Origin: Caballeronia temeraria | GTDB lineage: Bacteria; Pseudomonadota; Gammaproteobacteria; Burkholderiales; Burkholderiaceae | Direction of reading: 5' to 3' | Length of the DNA stretch: 64,000 bases | Assembly: GCF_001544795.2 (NCBI RefSeq) | Contig: NZ_FCOI02000014.1 | Location: forward strand, 1 to 64,000 | In this document: positions 1-6,793 of the stretch, in pieces | Layout of the letters: every line of letters begins with the position of its first letter | Numbering within the stretch: the first letter of the stretch is position 1 | Made by a program: the position numbers and the translations under genes | The notes under the pieces: generated by a model | The model's database searches: none | Told to the model about the DNA's origin: nothing | Seen by the model: the letters and a program-made list of their open reading frames with translations, nothing else

Positions 1-152
1 CGATCAGTTCCGAAACAGTAATGACTGGCGAGGTGAAAATAGCGCCCATCCACCACACTCAGATAAAGCGAATAATTAAGACTGTCCCACAGCAACGGAG
101 CGTAGTTGTGATGCTCCCACCTGCTACCGAAAAACGGCCCTAGATAAATCAT
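1..152 (-). CDS. Unknown protein, N-terminal part only, runs off the left edge
   Basis: An open frame on the minus strand starts with ATG at 152 and stays open to base 1 (about 50 codons). A strong ribosome binding site, AGGAGGG, lies about 10 bases upstream of the start (rc of 162-168), which is the main reason to call it. The protein begins MIYLGPFFGSRWEHHNYAPL and is rich in aromatic residues. I do not recognise the family. The stretch is less GC-rich than the core genes to the right, in keeping with acquired DNA. It belongs to the accessory segment left of tRNA-Arg. Confidence 0.5.
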   Translation of the reverse strand, partial: MIYLGPFFGSRWEHHNYAPLLWDSLNYSLYLSVVDGRYFHLASHYCFGTD

Positions 153-576
153 GTATCGCGTCCCTCCTGCATAACGCCATCAACGGCATGCGCAGGAATA
201 GATCACAAGACACCGCATCAAAGTACCCGTTTTTTCCGAATCCTACCCCGCCACGCCACCGTCTCGCCCTTGTCATCCACCGCCACGTGCCTGCCGAGCT
301 ATTGGAACAACTCAACCTCGTGATATGCGAGCGCTCAAGATTCTTACAGCCTCCCCCAAGAAACCGTCAAAGCCGCGCATCTCCTCCCCCTGAAACATTC
401 AAAAACCACTCCTCGCTTTCGGAATAGAGCGCGATATGCGCCCGGACTAACAGTAGAGGGAGGGTCGCGGAGGAGCATGCCTCTCGATATCAAATAAGCA
501 TCGTCAACTTCAATCGCCGCCCATGCGGCAAAGGTCACGACGATGCAAACCGCTGATTCCATCCGCGATAACGGCG
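153..576. other. Accessory intergenic stretch without a supportable gene
   Basis: Short open frames occur on both strands but none has a ribosome binding site or recognisable motif. On the minus strand around 230-300 a short frame reads HVAVDDKGETVAWRGRIRKK before a stop, and a stop lies just upstream in the same frame. It looks like the end of a decayed gene, but I cannot name it. Confidence 0.3.
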
Positions 577-768
577 ATGTTGGCGGCGCGCAGCATCGAG
601 CCGCACATGACCACCGACGGAGCCGCCGCCGCGCTCAACCTTAAGCCGCAAACGCTTCGCAAACGGGCATGCCTGGAATGCGGCCCGATTCGCCCTATCC
701 GCATATCGCGGCGTCTTGCGCGGCGCGTCTCAGACATTCAAGCGTTGCTCAACGGAGAGCGTTCATGA
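577..768 (+). CDS. AlpA-like / excisionase-like helix-turn-helix protein
   Basis: A 63-residue protein read from the ATG at 577; a shorter version could start at 607. The core TTDGAAAALNLKPQTLRKRA is a MerR/AlpA-type helix-turn-helix in which the second helix reads DNA, followed by a short wing and an ISRRLARRVSDIQALL segment. Proteins of this size and type accompany integrative elements and prophages as excisionase or regulator. It ends at 768, overlapping the start of the CHC2 gene, so the two were probably translated together. The assignment rests on motif resemblance; the exact role (excision or transcription control) is inference. Confidence 0.6.
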   Translation: MLAARSIEPHMTTDGAAAALNLKPQTLRKRACLECGPIRPIRISRRLARRVSDIQALLNGERS

Positions 769-1000
769 TCCGCTCCTGCTTCGGCGCGACCGCTTTCCCG
801 ACGTGGCGGACGTTCTCGCCCGACTTGGACTAAGGCCCGGACATGCCAACAGCGCGGGCTACGCGCAAGTGTGCTGTCCAATCCACGGCCAACGCCACCC
901 CAGCCTTTCAATTCATTTCACGCGCGGGAACTGGCGCTGTTTCGCATGCGGCGAAACGCGCGGCAATGCGCTCGAACTTTATCGGCGCGCGCTCGATTAG
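716..1000 (+). CDS. Small CHC2-type zinc-finger protein (primase N-domain-like)
   Basis: The frame encodes a DnaG-like zinc-binding domain: CCPIHGQRHPSLSIH, then WRCFACGETRGNALELYRRA, giving the Cys-x2-His...Cys-x2-Cys pattern that binds DNA or RNA templates in primases. No TOPRIM or polymerase part follows, so it is a stand-alone finger of about 80-95 residues, a type known from mobile elements. The start is unclear. The only start codon early in this frame is TTG at 716, inside the upstream HTH gene, while the ATG overlapping that gene's stop (765) is in another frame and stops after 25 codons. Either TTG is used or there is a small frameshift near 770-800. Confidence 0.55.
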   Translation: MRGASQTFKRCSTESVHDPLLLRRDRFPDVADVLARLGLRPGHANSAGYAQVCCPIHGQRHPSLSIHFTRGNWRCFACGETRGNALELYRRALD

Positions 1001-1291
1001 CCGCTGTTTGGCTGCATCCATCGGACGCAGGAAAGGACGCTCAGAGTCGAAAAGTGCGATGGATAAATTAGCGCGAGCCAGCGCGACCGCCAAGCTGCGT
1101 TGAACGACATCGAGCCGCGCCGCGTGCTCGTCGCGGAGCGAACGCTTGTGATGCGCTTTCGCCTCTCGCGCTCTTTTGATCGTCACGGCTACCTGAGTTA
1201 GCCGATGGTCGATTTTCACAGCACCCGTGGCTGTCAGGACTTCCCGATTGCCCAATTTCTCGCTCCTGTTCAAAGCCCAGAACCGCCCCAT
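908..1291 (-). CDS. Possible hypothetical protein of the accessory element (127 aa)
   Basis: An ATG-started frame of 127 codons, mostly basic and helical in character (for example KRAREAKAHHKRSLRDEH). It has no visible ribosome binding site, and its last 93 bases run antisense to the end of the CHC2 gene. I do not recognise a family. It is listed because it fills the only sizeable gap in the element; it may be a chance frame. Confidence 0.25.
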   Translation of the reverse strand: MGRFWALNRSEKLGNREVLTATGAVKIDHRLTQVAVTIKRAREAKAHHKRSLRDEHAARLDVVQRSLAVALARANLSIALFDSERPFLRPMDAAKQRLIERAPIKFERIAARFAACETAPVPAREMN

Positions 1292-1440
1292 TCAAAGCCG
1301 GACGGGCACAGTGGCAAGGTTGGACGACCGGGATATGTCACCATAACCGGCGAGCCTTGCGGCTCCCCTGCCACGGCCCGCCGATAGCCGAACAGCAGCA
1401 CCGCCGCGCCGTTGGTCGGACGGCGAGCGAGGTACAACAT
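1270..1440 (-). CDS. Possible small phage-type protein (ash/Icd-like), 56 aa
   Basis: A minus-strand frame from ATG 1440 to TGA 1270-1272 reads MLYLARRPTNGAAVLLFGYR, followed by AVAGEPQGSP. The wording resembles the small 'ash' or 'host cell division inhibitor Icd-like' proteins often predicted in prophage regions of this family. That resemblance is from memory only. An in-frame stop lies a short way upstream, so it cannot be much longer. It overlaps the start of the 908-1291 frame by 22 bases. Confidence 0.25.
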   Translation of the reverse strand: MLYLARRPTNGAAVLLFGYRRAVAGEPQGSPVMVTYPGRPTLPLCPSGFEWGGSGL

Positions 1441-1446
1441 TGCGCG

Positions 1447-1467
1447 CCGCCTACATTGCGTAGGCGG
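1447..1467. repeat. Short inverted repeat
   Basis: CCGCCTAC and GTAGGCGG flank a 5-base loop. The GCCTAC core recurs in the direct repeats at 1637-1657, so both may belong to one set of protein-binding sites of the integrated element. Confidence 0.4.
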
Positions 1468-1636
1468 TCACGGGTGAGATATGTCTACTACAGGCTTCCA
1501 AACCTATCCCCGGCACAACCACGCGCCGGGAGCAAAGGAGTACGACACGTCTCCACACGGCAGATGTTAAGGCGCCGTCAAAAATGGTGTACTGCAAAGA
1601 ACGTAACCGTGATCGTCATTCGACGTCGATCCGATT

Positions 1637-1657
1637 TGCCTACACCGTGCCTACACC
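1637..1657. repeat. Tandem direct repeat TGCCTACACC x2
   Basis: Two exact copies of TGCCTACACC start 11 bases apart (1637 and 1648), about one helical turn. They sit 57 bases from the 3' end of tRNA-Arg. The spacing and place fit integrase arm-binding sites next to an attachment site; this function is inferred. Confidence 0.4.
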
Positions 1658-1667
1658 AACGCCAAAA

Positions 1668-1697
1668 AGCAAAAAGCCCAATCGCTCGGACTGGGCT
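1668..1697 (-). terminator. Rho-independent terminator of tRNA-Arg
   Basis: Read on the minus strand, AGCCCA and TGGGCT pair around an 11-base loop, followed directly by a run of T. It lies 17 bases after the tRNA's CCA end. Confidence 0.7.
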
Positions 1698-1713
1698 AAG
1701 TACTTGATTCGAC

Positions 1714-1790
1714 TGGCCCGCCCTACACGACTCGAACGTGTGACCTACGGCTTAGAAGGCCGTTGCTCTATCCAGCTGAGCTAAGGGCGG
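1714..1790 (-). tRNA. tRNA-Arg (anticodon TCT)
   Basis: A full cloverleaf on the minus strand: acceptor CCGCCCT pairs with AGGGCGG, anticodon stem ACGGC/GCCGT with loop CTTCTAA, T-loop TTCGAGT. CCA is encoded. It reads AGA codons. The DNA on its 3' side is accessory in character, so this gene probably served as an integration site. Confidence 0.97.
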
Positions 1791-1906
1791 AGAACCGGAA
1801 CGCGCGGCGGCGGCAAACAAAAACAAACAGCACCAACCAAAAACCGCCGCGCATCGAAAAGAGACCGCGATTTTACCTCATTCGCCGCCGCCCTTGTCCC
1901 GAGTCG

Positions 1907-2737
1907 TCACACCGGTTGCGGATGCATCATGAACCAGCCGAGGAAGAAGATCCCCGCGATGACGCAATACACGCCGAACGACGCGAGCTTGCCGTGGCCT
2001 TCGAAGTAGCGCATCAGGAAGCGCACGCTCAGATATGCCGCGATGCCCGTCAGCACGCCGCCCAGCAACGAGTCGGCCAGTTGTCCCGGTGCATGGAAAA
2101 GCTTCGGCAGTTCGAGCACGCCCGCCGCGAAGATGATCGGCGTGCCGAGCAGAAACGAGAATTCCGCCGCCGCTTCCGCCGTGAGTCCCGCGCCCACGCC
2201 GGCGATCATCGTCAGCCCGCTGCGCGAAAAACCCGGAATCAGCGCGCCGATCTGCGCAAGACCGACCAGAAACGCCTGCTTGAACGTGAGCTTCTCGGGC
2301 GCACGCGTCGCACGGCTTCGCTGCAGGCGATCGCCGAACCACAAGAGCACGCCATTGACGATCAACGCCGCCGCCACGATCCGCAAGTCATGAAAAATGA
2401 CCTCGAGCCGCTTCTCCAGCACCAGACCGACGATGCCCGTCGGAATCGTGCCGATGATCAGCGCCCACATCATGTGGCCATCGTCGTTCTTGCGGCCGCC
2501 GAGCGACGCGAAGAAGCCGCGGATCAGCGCGATCCAGCGTTCACGGAAATACCAGAGCAGCGCGACAGCCGTCCCGAGGTGCAGCGCCACGAGAAACGGC
2601 AGCAATTGCGGCGCATGCTTGTCGATGTGCATGCCGATCAGGCCGGGAACGAGCAGCGTGTGGCCGAGGCTGCTGACCGGAAAGAGTTCGGTCACGCCTT
2701 GGAGCACGCTCAGAAATACGAGAAACCACAGAGTCAC
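1907..2737 (-). CDS. uppP: Undecaprenyl-diphosphatase (BacA/UppP family)
   Basis: A 276-residue, very hydrophobic protein with about eight membrane segments. It dephosphorylates undecaprenyl diphosphate to recycle the lipid carrier for peptidoglycan and other surface polymers at the inner membrane. The two BacA signatures are present: QGVTELFPVSSLGH near residue 13 (the glutamate-rich motif) and PGFSRSG near residue 168. Length fits the family. The start is GTG at 2737, with AAAAAGGA upstream. It stands alone on the minus strand; the DNA between 2738 and 3033 holds no gene that I can support. Confidence 0.93.
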   Translation of the reverse strand: MTLWFLVFLSVLQGVTELFPVSSLGHTLLVPGLIGMHIDKHAPQLLPFLVALHLGTAVALLWYFRERWIALIRGFFASLGGRKNDDGHMMWALIIGTIPTGIVGLVLEKRLEVIFHDLRIVAAALIVNGVLLWFGDRLQRSRATRAPEKLTFKQAFLVGLAQIGALIPGFSRSGLTMIAGVGAGLTAEAAAEFSFLLGTPIIFAAGVLELPKLFHAPGQLADSLLGGVLTGIAAYLSVRFLMRYFEGHGKLASFGVYCVIAGIFFLGWFMMHPQPV

Positions 2738-3033
2738 GCGTCGGTCCTTTTTTGAGGAGGATGAAGGACGCGCCGTGCAGTTCCATTCCTCGCGTCACGC
2801 GAAGCCGGGAAGGCGGACAGGGAATGCGGAACAGGAAGGATGAGTCGATACGGCGCGCAAACGGGACCGATTATGCCGCCCGCGAAATCGAGCGCCAAGC
2901 GCTTAGCGCACACAAATTGTACCGACAGTCAATCGTCGGCAAAACGAAGAATTATCGAAAGACAAAGAAAGGCAAAACGAAAGGCATCGCGCGTTCGAAC
3001 GGCGCGCGGTGCAGCCGATCCGTCAATTGCCCG
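2738..3033. other. Intergenic region upstream of uppP
   Basis: No coding frame with motif or ribosome binding site is seen. On the minus strand a possible weak promoter (TTGCCG, short spacer, TACAAT) lies near 2920-2945 and could drive uppP. Nothing else stands out. Confidence 0.3.
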
Positions 3034-3120
3034 TCAGGCCTTCAGGTTGTAGAGGAAGAGTGCCGTGCTCGCGCCGAAGAGGGCGAACATCGCGACGCCC
3101 ATTGCCATCGCCAAATCCAT
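3034..3120 (-). CDS. Very small single-pass membrane protein (28 aa)
   Basis: ATG at 3120 is preceded by GGAGCAACC, a well-placed ribosome binding site. The product, MDLAMAMGVAMFALFGASTA followed by LFLYNLKA, is one hydrophobic helix with a short polar end. A longer frame begins at 3231, but the extra N-terminal part has no matching start signal. Function unknown; such miniproteins often sit in larger membrane complexes, which here is only a guess. It lies alone between uppP and the epimerase gene. Confidence 0.55.
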   Translation of the reverse strand: MDLAMAMGVAMFALFGASTALFLYNLKA

Positions 3121-3306
3121 GGTTGCTCCTTGTCCGTGCGATTCCCAACATACGGAGCATATAACAACATGTTGCATGTGCCTTGCTAAGTCGCAATTTC
3201 CCGCAAAGGGTTTTTCCGGACTGAATTCCAAGGCAGAATCGTCCGGTTCGAGCCGCGCCGCCCAGCCGTGCGCGGCGCCTCGCCACTCAACGGAGCGCCT
3301 GCCATC

Positions 3307-4209
3307 ATGTCACCGGAAACTGACGTCATCGAAATCGAGCGCGACGGCGCCGCCATCCAGCTCGCGCCGCACGCGGGCGGGCGGCTCATGACCTGGCGCG
3401 TCGGCGGCGAACCGGTCGTCCATTGGCCCGACGCCGCCGACTGGTCCAATCCCGCGAAAATCCGCGGCGGCAATCCATTGCTCTTTCCGTTTCTCGGGCG
3501 GCATTTCGTCGATGGCGAAATCGGCAAATGGCGCGATCCGGAAGGCATCGTGCATGCACTGCCGACACACGGCTTCGCGCGCAACCTGCCCTTCTCCTGC
3601 ACACGCGACGCCGACGGCCACGGCCTGCGCATGACGCTCGTCGACAGCGACGCCACCCGCGACGGCTATCCGTTCGCGTTCCGCTTCGAGGCGGCGTACC
3701 GCATCGTCGACGGCGATACGCTCGAAGTCGAGCTGACCACGTCGAACCCGGGCGAAGTCGCACTGCCCTACTACGCCGGGCATCACTTCTATTTTCATCT
3801 GCCGCACGGCCAGCGCGCCGAGAGCAGCGTCGAGCTGCCGCGCACGGAGCGCCGCCGCCAGCTTCCCGACGGCTCGATTACCGAAGCCGAGCCCGGCCTG
3901 CCGCGCTATGCGCTCGCCGATCCGGCTATCGTCGATACATTCCATTGCCTCACGCGACAGTCCGACGAGCCGATGCTGCTGAAGCTACCGGGCCTGAAAC
4001 GCACGATCAGCTTCGAGCTGCAGCAGCCGGATTCGGTGCCGTGGTACGCGGTCACGACCTGGACCGAATCGGATACCTCGGACTTCTATTGCGTCGAGCC
4101 GTGGATCGGCCTGCCCGACGCCATTCACAACGGCCGTGGCCTGCGCTGGCTCGCGCCGGGCAAGACGGAGACGGCGTCGTTGAGGCTCGTCGTCGCACGG
4201 GACGCATAA
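3307..4209 (+). CDS. Aldose 1-epimerase family protein
   Basis: A 300-residue protein of the galactose mutarotase-like fold, which interconverts the alpha and beta forms of sugars or sugar phosphates. Family features are GGNPLLFPFLGRH near residue 53, THGFARNLPF near residue 90 (a conserved histidine of the active site) and GHHFYFHLPHG around residue 157. I took ATG 3307; an upstream GTG (3268) adds 13 residues without support. No sugar-use genes lie nearby, so the substrate is unknown. It faces the same way as the NlpD-like gene but is separated from it by 113 bases. Confidence 0.85.
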   Translation: MSPETDVIEIERDGAAIQLAPHAGGRLMTWRVGGEPVVHWPDAADWSNPAKIRGGNPLLFPFLGRHFVDGEIGKWRDPEGIVHALPTHGFARNLPFSCTRDADGHGLRMTLVDSDATRDGYPFAFRFEAAYRIVDGDTLEVELTTSNPGEVALPYYAGHHFYFHLPHGQRAESSVELPRTERRRQLPDGSITEAEPGLPRYALADPAIVDTFHCLTRQSDEPMLLKLPGLKRTISFELQQPDSVPWYAVTTWTESDTSDFYCVEPWIGLPDAIHNGRGLRWLAPGKTETASLRLVVARDA

Positions 4210-4322
4210 GCGCGAACGGCGTCTTTCTGTCCGGGGAAATCCGAGACGGTAAAATCCTGCCTTTCGATTCGCCGCGCGGCTGTGCCGTGCACTTCCCGCG
4301 GCGGTGCTTTGCGAGGTCAGGT

Positions 4323-5015
4323 TTGCACAAAATAATTCGACGGCTCGTCTGCGCATCGCTCATCGCAGCATTGGCCGCTTGCGGAACGGGGCCGGTCGCG
4401 CCGGGTTTCTATCGCGTGGAGCGTGGCGACACCGTGTCCAAGATCGCGCGCGAGAATCGCACCACGGTCGCGAACATCAAGCGCTGGAACGCGATGACCA
4501 ATCCCGACGCCATCGAGGTCGGGCAAGTGCTGCGCATCGCGCCGCCGGCGGGCAGCGCGAGCGCGGCGGAATCGCCGGGTGCGGCGACTGCTGGCAGTGC
4601 GAAGAGCGATGCGAGCGCGCAGGCATCGTCGCAGAACAAGGCCGGGCCGGGCGTCACGCTCGTGTGGCCCGCGCAAGGCAGCATCATTCGCGGCTTCGAC
4701 GGCAAGAATTCGAAGGGTATCGACATCGCCAATGCGGCGGGTACGCCCGTCGTCGCCGCCGCGACCGGCAGTGTCGTGTATGCCGGCAACGGTCTGCGCG
4801 GCTACGGCAACATGCTGATCATCAAGCATGACGACGACTATCTGACCGCCTATGCGCACAATCGCGTGATCCTGGTGAAGGAAGGTCAGACGGTGCAGCA
4901 GGGCCAGCAAATCGCCGAAATGGGCGATACCGACAGCGATCGCACGATGCTGCATTTCGAAGTGCGCTACATGGGCCGTTCGACGGACCCGGCGCGCTAT
5001 CTGCCGCCTCGCTGA
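4323..5015 (+). CDS. NlpD/EnvC-like lipoprotein with LysM and degenerate LytM (M23) domain
   Basis: A 230-residue protein. It starts with TTG at 4323, preceded by GAGG; no ATG serves the signal peptide. A lipobox (ALAAC, Cys20) is followed by a LysM domain (residues about 29-72, YRVERGDTVSKIAREN), an Ala/Ser-rich linker, and an M23-type domain (about 110-230). The usual first metal-binding His is missing (SKGIDI instead of HxGIDI) and the HxH motif reads MLHFEVR. So it probably binds peptidoglycan and activates amidases, as NlpD does, rather than cutting it. Outer-membrane anchoring and division role are inferred from the family. Confidence 0.85.
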   Translation: MHKIIRRLVCASLIAALAACGTGPVAPGFYRVERGDTVSKIARENRTTVANIKRWNAMTNPDAIEVGQVLRIAPPAGSASAAESPGAATAGSAKSDASAQASSQNKAGPGVTLVWPAQGSIIRGFDGKNSKGIDIANAAGTPVVAAATGSVVYAGNGLRGYGNMLIIKHDDDYLTAYAHNRVILVKEGQTVQQGQQIAEMGDTDSDRTMLHFEVRYMGRSTDPARYLPPR

Positions 5016-5044
5016 AAGCCAGGCGGACGTTACAAGGAAGATTG

Positions 5045-5365
5045 ATGAGATTGACGATGAGGATGAACATGGCCGCGCTCGGCGCGGCTCTGGCATTGAC
5101 CGGCGCACTGGCCGGCTGCGCAAGCGGCCCGACCATGACCTACCTACCTTCCGGCGACACGGGCTTCGCGATCAACTGCAGCGGCGGCGATGCGGCCACG
5201 AGCTGGGCGGCCTGCTACAAGCAGGCGGGTGAAATGTGCGGCGCGTATGGCTACGACGTGATTTCGAAAGACGCCGACAACGGCGCAACGGCGGGCGGCA
5301 CGGTGGGCGGCATTTTCGGCGCGAACATCAAAAACCGTTCGATGGTCATCCGCTGCAAGCAGTAA
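5045..5365 (+). CDS. Small lipoprotein of unknown function (106 aa)
   Basis: ATG 5045 is preceded by AAGGAAG; a TTG lies just before it in frame. The signal peptide ends in a lipobox (ALAGC), then come about 80 residues with several cysteines (INCSGG, AACYKQAGEMCGAYGYDV, VIRCKQ) and a Gly-rich stretch (GGTVGGIFGANIK). It follows the NlpD-like gene by 29 bases and is probably in its operon. I know similar short cell-envelope lipoproteins in proteobacteria but no defined role. Confidence 0.75.
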   Translation: MRLTMRMNMAALGAALALTGALAGCASGPTMTYLPSGDTGFAINCSGGDAATSWAACYKQAGEMCGAYGYDVISKDADNGATAGGTVGGIFGANIKNRSMVIRCKQ

Positions 5366-5370
5366 AGCGC

Positions 5371-5493
5371 TCAGCGATCTCTCGGCGCCCGCGTGCGCCA
5401 GTGCCCCGACAAGGGATCGATATGCGCGGCAAACGCCACGAGCGATGCCACGCCGAGCGGCGCGAGAGCGGCGAAAACCCAGAGCAGATCCAT
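5371..5493 (-). CDS. Possible 40-aa membrane miniprotein
   Basis: A minus-strand frame from ATG 5493 reads MDLLWVFAALAPLGVASLVA followed by FAAHIDPLSGHWRTRAPRDR: one hydrophobic helix, then a polar tail ending in basic residues. The upstream bases lack a clear ribosome binding site, so the call is tentative. It points toward the preceding lipoprotein gene. Confidence 0.35.
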   Translation of the reverse strand: MDLLWVFAALAPLGVASLVAFAAHIDPLSGHWRTRAPRDR

Positions 5494-5738
5494 ATCAGAT
5501 ACATTTTGCAACAAGTTCGGTCGATGATACCCGAGCGGCAAATGTTCCGGCTGAGGGAATGCTCTGATTTGTAAGTTTTGAGCAATTTTTACCGATTACG
5601 GTTTGTTGCAACGCGGTTTGCCGCTGTCTTGCATTCCGTTACGCTCCGAAACAAGCGCATACAACATCCGGGCACCGAAGTTCCTAGACTGGCGGCAGCC
5701 CGTGTCCGATCTCCGCGCGAACGGCTGGGCTCGGGTCA

Positions 5739-5773
5739 GAAGCCCCGGTGCGACGCACCGGGGCTTCGTTTTT
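5739..5773 (+). terminator. Strong intrinsic terminator, plus-strand orientation
   Basis: GAAGCCCCGGTGC pairs perfectly with GCACCGGGGCTTC, followed by GTTTTTT. The nearest plus-strand gene ends 374 bases upstream, so it may end an unannotated small RNA. The hairpin also lies just after the stop of the minus-strand lipoprotein gene, but on that strand no T-run follows. Confidence 0.75.
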
Positions 5774-5777
5774 TCGG

Positions 5778-5951
5778 CTACTGAGGTTTGGTGGCCGGAT
5801 CGGTGATCATCGAAGGCGGCGTCATGTCCGTCGGCACACCCTTGTAGTCGGGCGGATCTTGCGGTTCGTGCTTCTGATGAGCGGGCTCCGCGCAGGCGGC
5901 AAGACCGAGCGCAAAGAATACGGCGCAGATGAAAGCGGAAACGGCACGCAT
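5778..5951 (-). CDS. Small lipoprotein of unknown function (57 aa)
   Basis: ATG 5951 is preceded by GGGAGTCTC. The sequence has a short signal peptide with lipobox (LGLAAC), then a polar, proline-rich tail (DPPDYKGVPTDMTPPSMITD). No domain is recognisable. It lies between the terminator of tRNA-Pro and the hairpin at 5739-5767. A longer frame reaching 6065 is the tRNA region read in translation and is not real. Confidence 0.65.
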   Translation of the reverse strand: MRAVSAFICAVFFALGLAACAEPAHQKHEPQDPPDYKGVPTDMTPPSMITDPATKPQ

Positions 5952-5980
5952 GAGACTCCCGGACGAGCGTAGAAAAGACA

Positions 5981-6012
5981 AAGGGGTTACAAGCCGTAAC
6001 TTGTAACCCCTT
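5981..6012 (-). terminator. Terminator of tRNA-Pro
   Basis: AAGGGGTTACAAG and its exact complement form a 12-13 bp stem with a 7-base loop, ten bases beyond the CCA end of tRNA-Pro; a TTTGTCTTTT stretch follows on the minus strand. Confidence 0.75.
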
Positions 6013-6021
6013 CGTGTATCG

Positions 6022-6098
6022 TGGTCGGAGCGAAAGGATTCGAACCTTCGACCCTCTGATCCCAAATCAGATGCGCTACCAGGCTGCGCTACGCTCCG
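6022..6098 (-). tRNA. tRNA-Pro (anticodon TGG)
   Basis: Acceptor CGGAGCG pairs with CGCTCCG; anticodon stem TCTGA/TCAGA with loop TTTGGGA gives TGG; T-loop TTCGAAT; CCA is encoded. It reads CCA/CCG-type proline codons. Confidence 0.97.
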
Positions 6099-6204
6099 AC
6101 GAGCCGCAGATTGTAACGTGCCTTACGCGCATGCGCAACGCCAAACGCGGGCATGCATCTTTCTGCTTCGTTCGAACCGAAACTCATCAACCCGGAGACA
6201 ATCG

Positions 6205-6663
6205 ATGAACCTCATTCTCTGGCGACACGCCGAAGCGGAAGATCAGGCGTCGAGCGATCTCGCGCGGCAGCTCACGCCGCGCGGACGCAAGCAGGCGCAG
6301 GGCATGGCGAAGTGGCTGAAGGCGCGCATCGACGATGACGCCGTGCTGCTCGCCAGTCCCGCGACGCGCACGATCCAGACGGCCGAAGCCTACGGCGACC
6401 GTTATCGCGTGGTCGACGCGCTCGCGCCCGGCAACGGCGCGCGGGCCGTGCTCGATGCGGCGGGCTGGCCCGACGGCGTCGCGGAAACGGTGGTTGTAAT
6501 CGGGCATCAGCCGACGCTCGGCCACGTCGCCGCGTTGCTCATGACCGGCCACGAAGCGGACTGGTCGATCAAGAAGTCGGGCATCTGGTGGTTCCAGTCG
6601 CGCACGCGCGGCGGCGACGGGCAAAGCGTGCTGCGCGCGGTGATCAATCCGGACCTGCTCTAG
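6205..6663 (+). CDS. sixA: Phosphohistidine phosphatase SixA
   Basis: A 152-residue histidine-phosphatase-superfamily protein. The signature LWRHAEAED gives the nucleophile His8 next to Arg7; LASPATRTIQTAE near residue 50 and VIGHQPTLGH near residue 96 complete the phosphate pocket. SixA removes phosphate from histidine residues of phosphotransfer proteins. ATG 6205 has CGGAGA upstream. It stands just upstream of the acyltransferase gene and close to ppx, though I infer no functional link. Confidence 0.9.
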   Translation: MNLILWRHAEAEDQASSDLARQLTPRGRKQAQGMAKWLKARIDDDAVLLASPATRTIQTAEAYGDRYRVVDALAPGNGARAVLDAAGWPDGVAETVVVIGHQPTLGHVAALLMTGHEADWSIKKSGIWWFQSRTRGGDGQSVLRAVINPDLL

Positions 6664-6793
6664 GACCGTAAGCTCGCGTTCATGCCGATGTCGTTTCATC
6701 GAAACGTCATTGCGATGCCATGCGAGCGTCACCGTGCATTACTACATTGGCGAGGACTTGAAAGCCACCGCAACGTCCTGTCGAGGAACGCCA

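Noticed and set aside
1357..1707. A 116-codon plus-strand frame near tRNA-Arg
   Set aside because: No ribosome binding site or motif; it runs through the repeats and the tRNA terminator.
1584..1784. A 66-codon frame ending RLERVTYGLEGRCSIQLS
   Set aside because: The end is the antisense of tRNA-Arg read as protein, a common false call.
3423..5015. A 530-codon frame that seems to fuse something to the NlpD-like protein
   Set aside because: Its first 300 codons are an out-of-frame reading of the epimerase gene. The real protein begins at TTG 4323 with a lipobox signal peptide.
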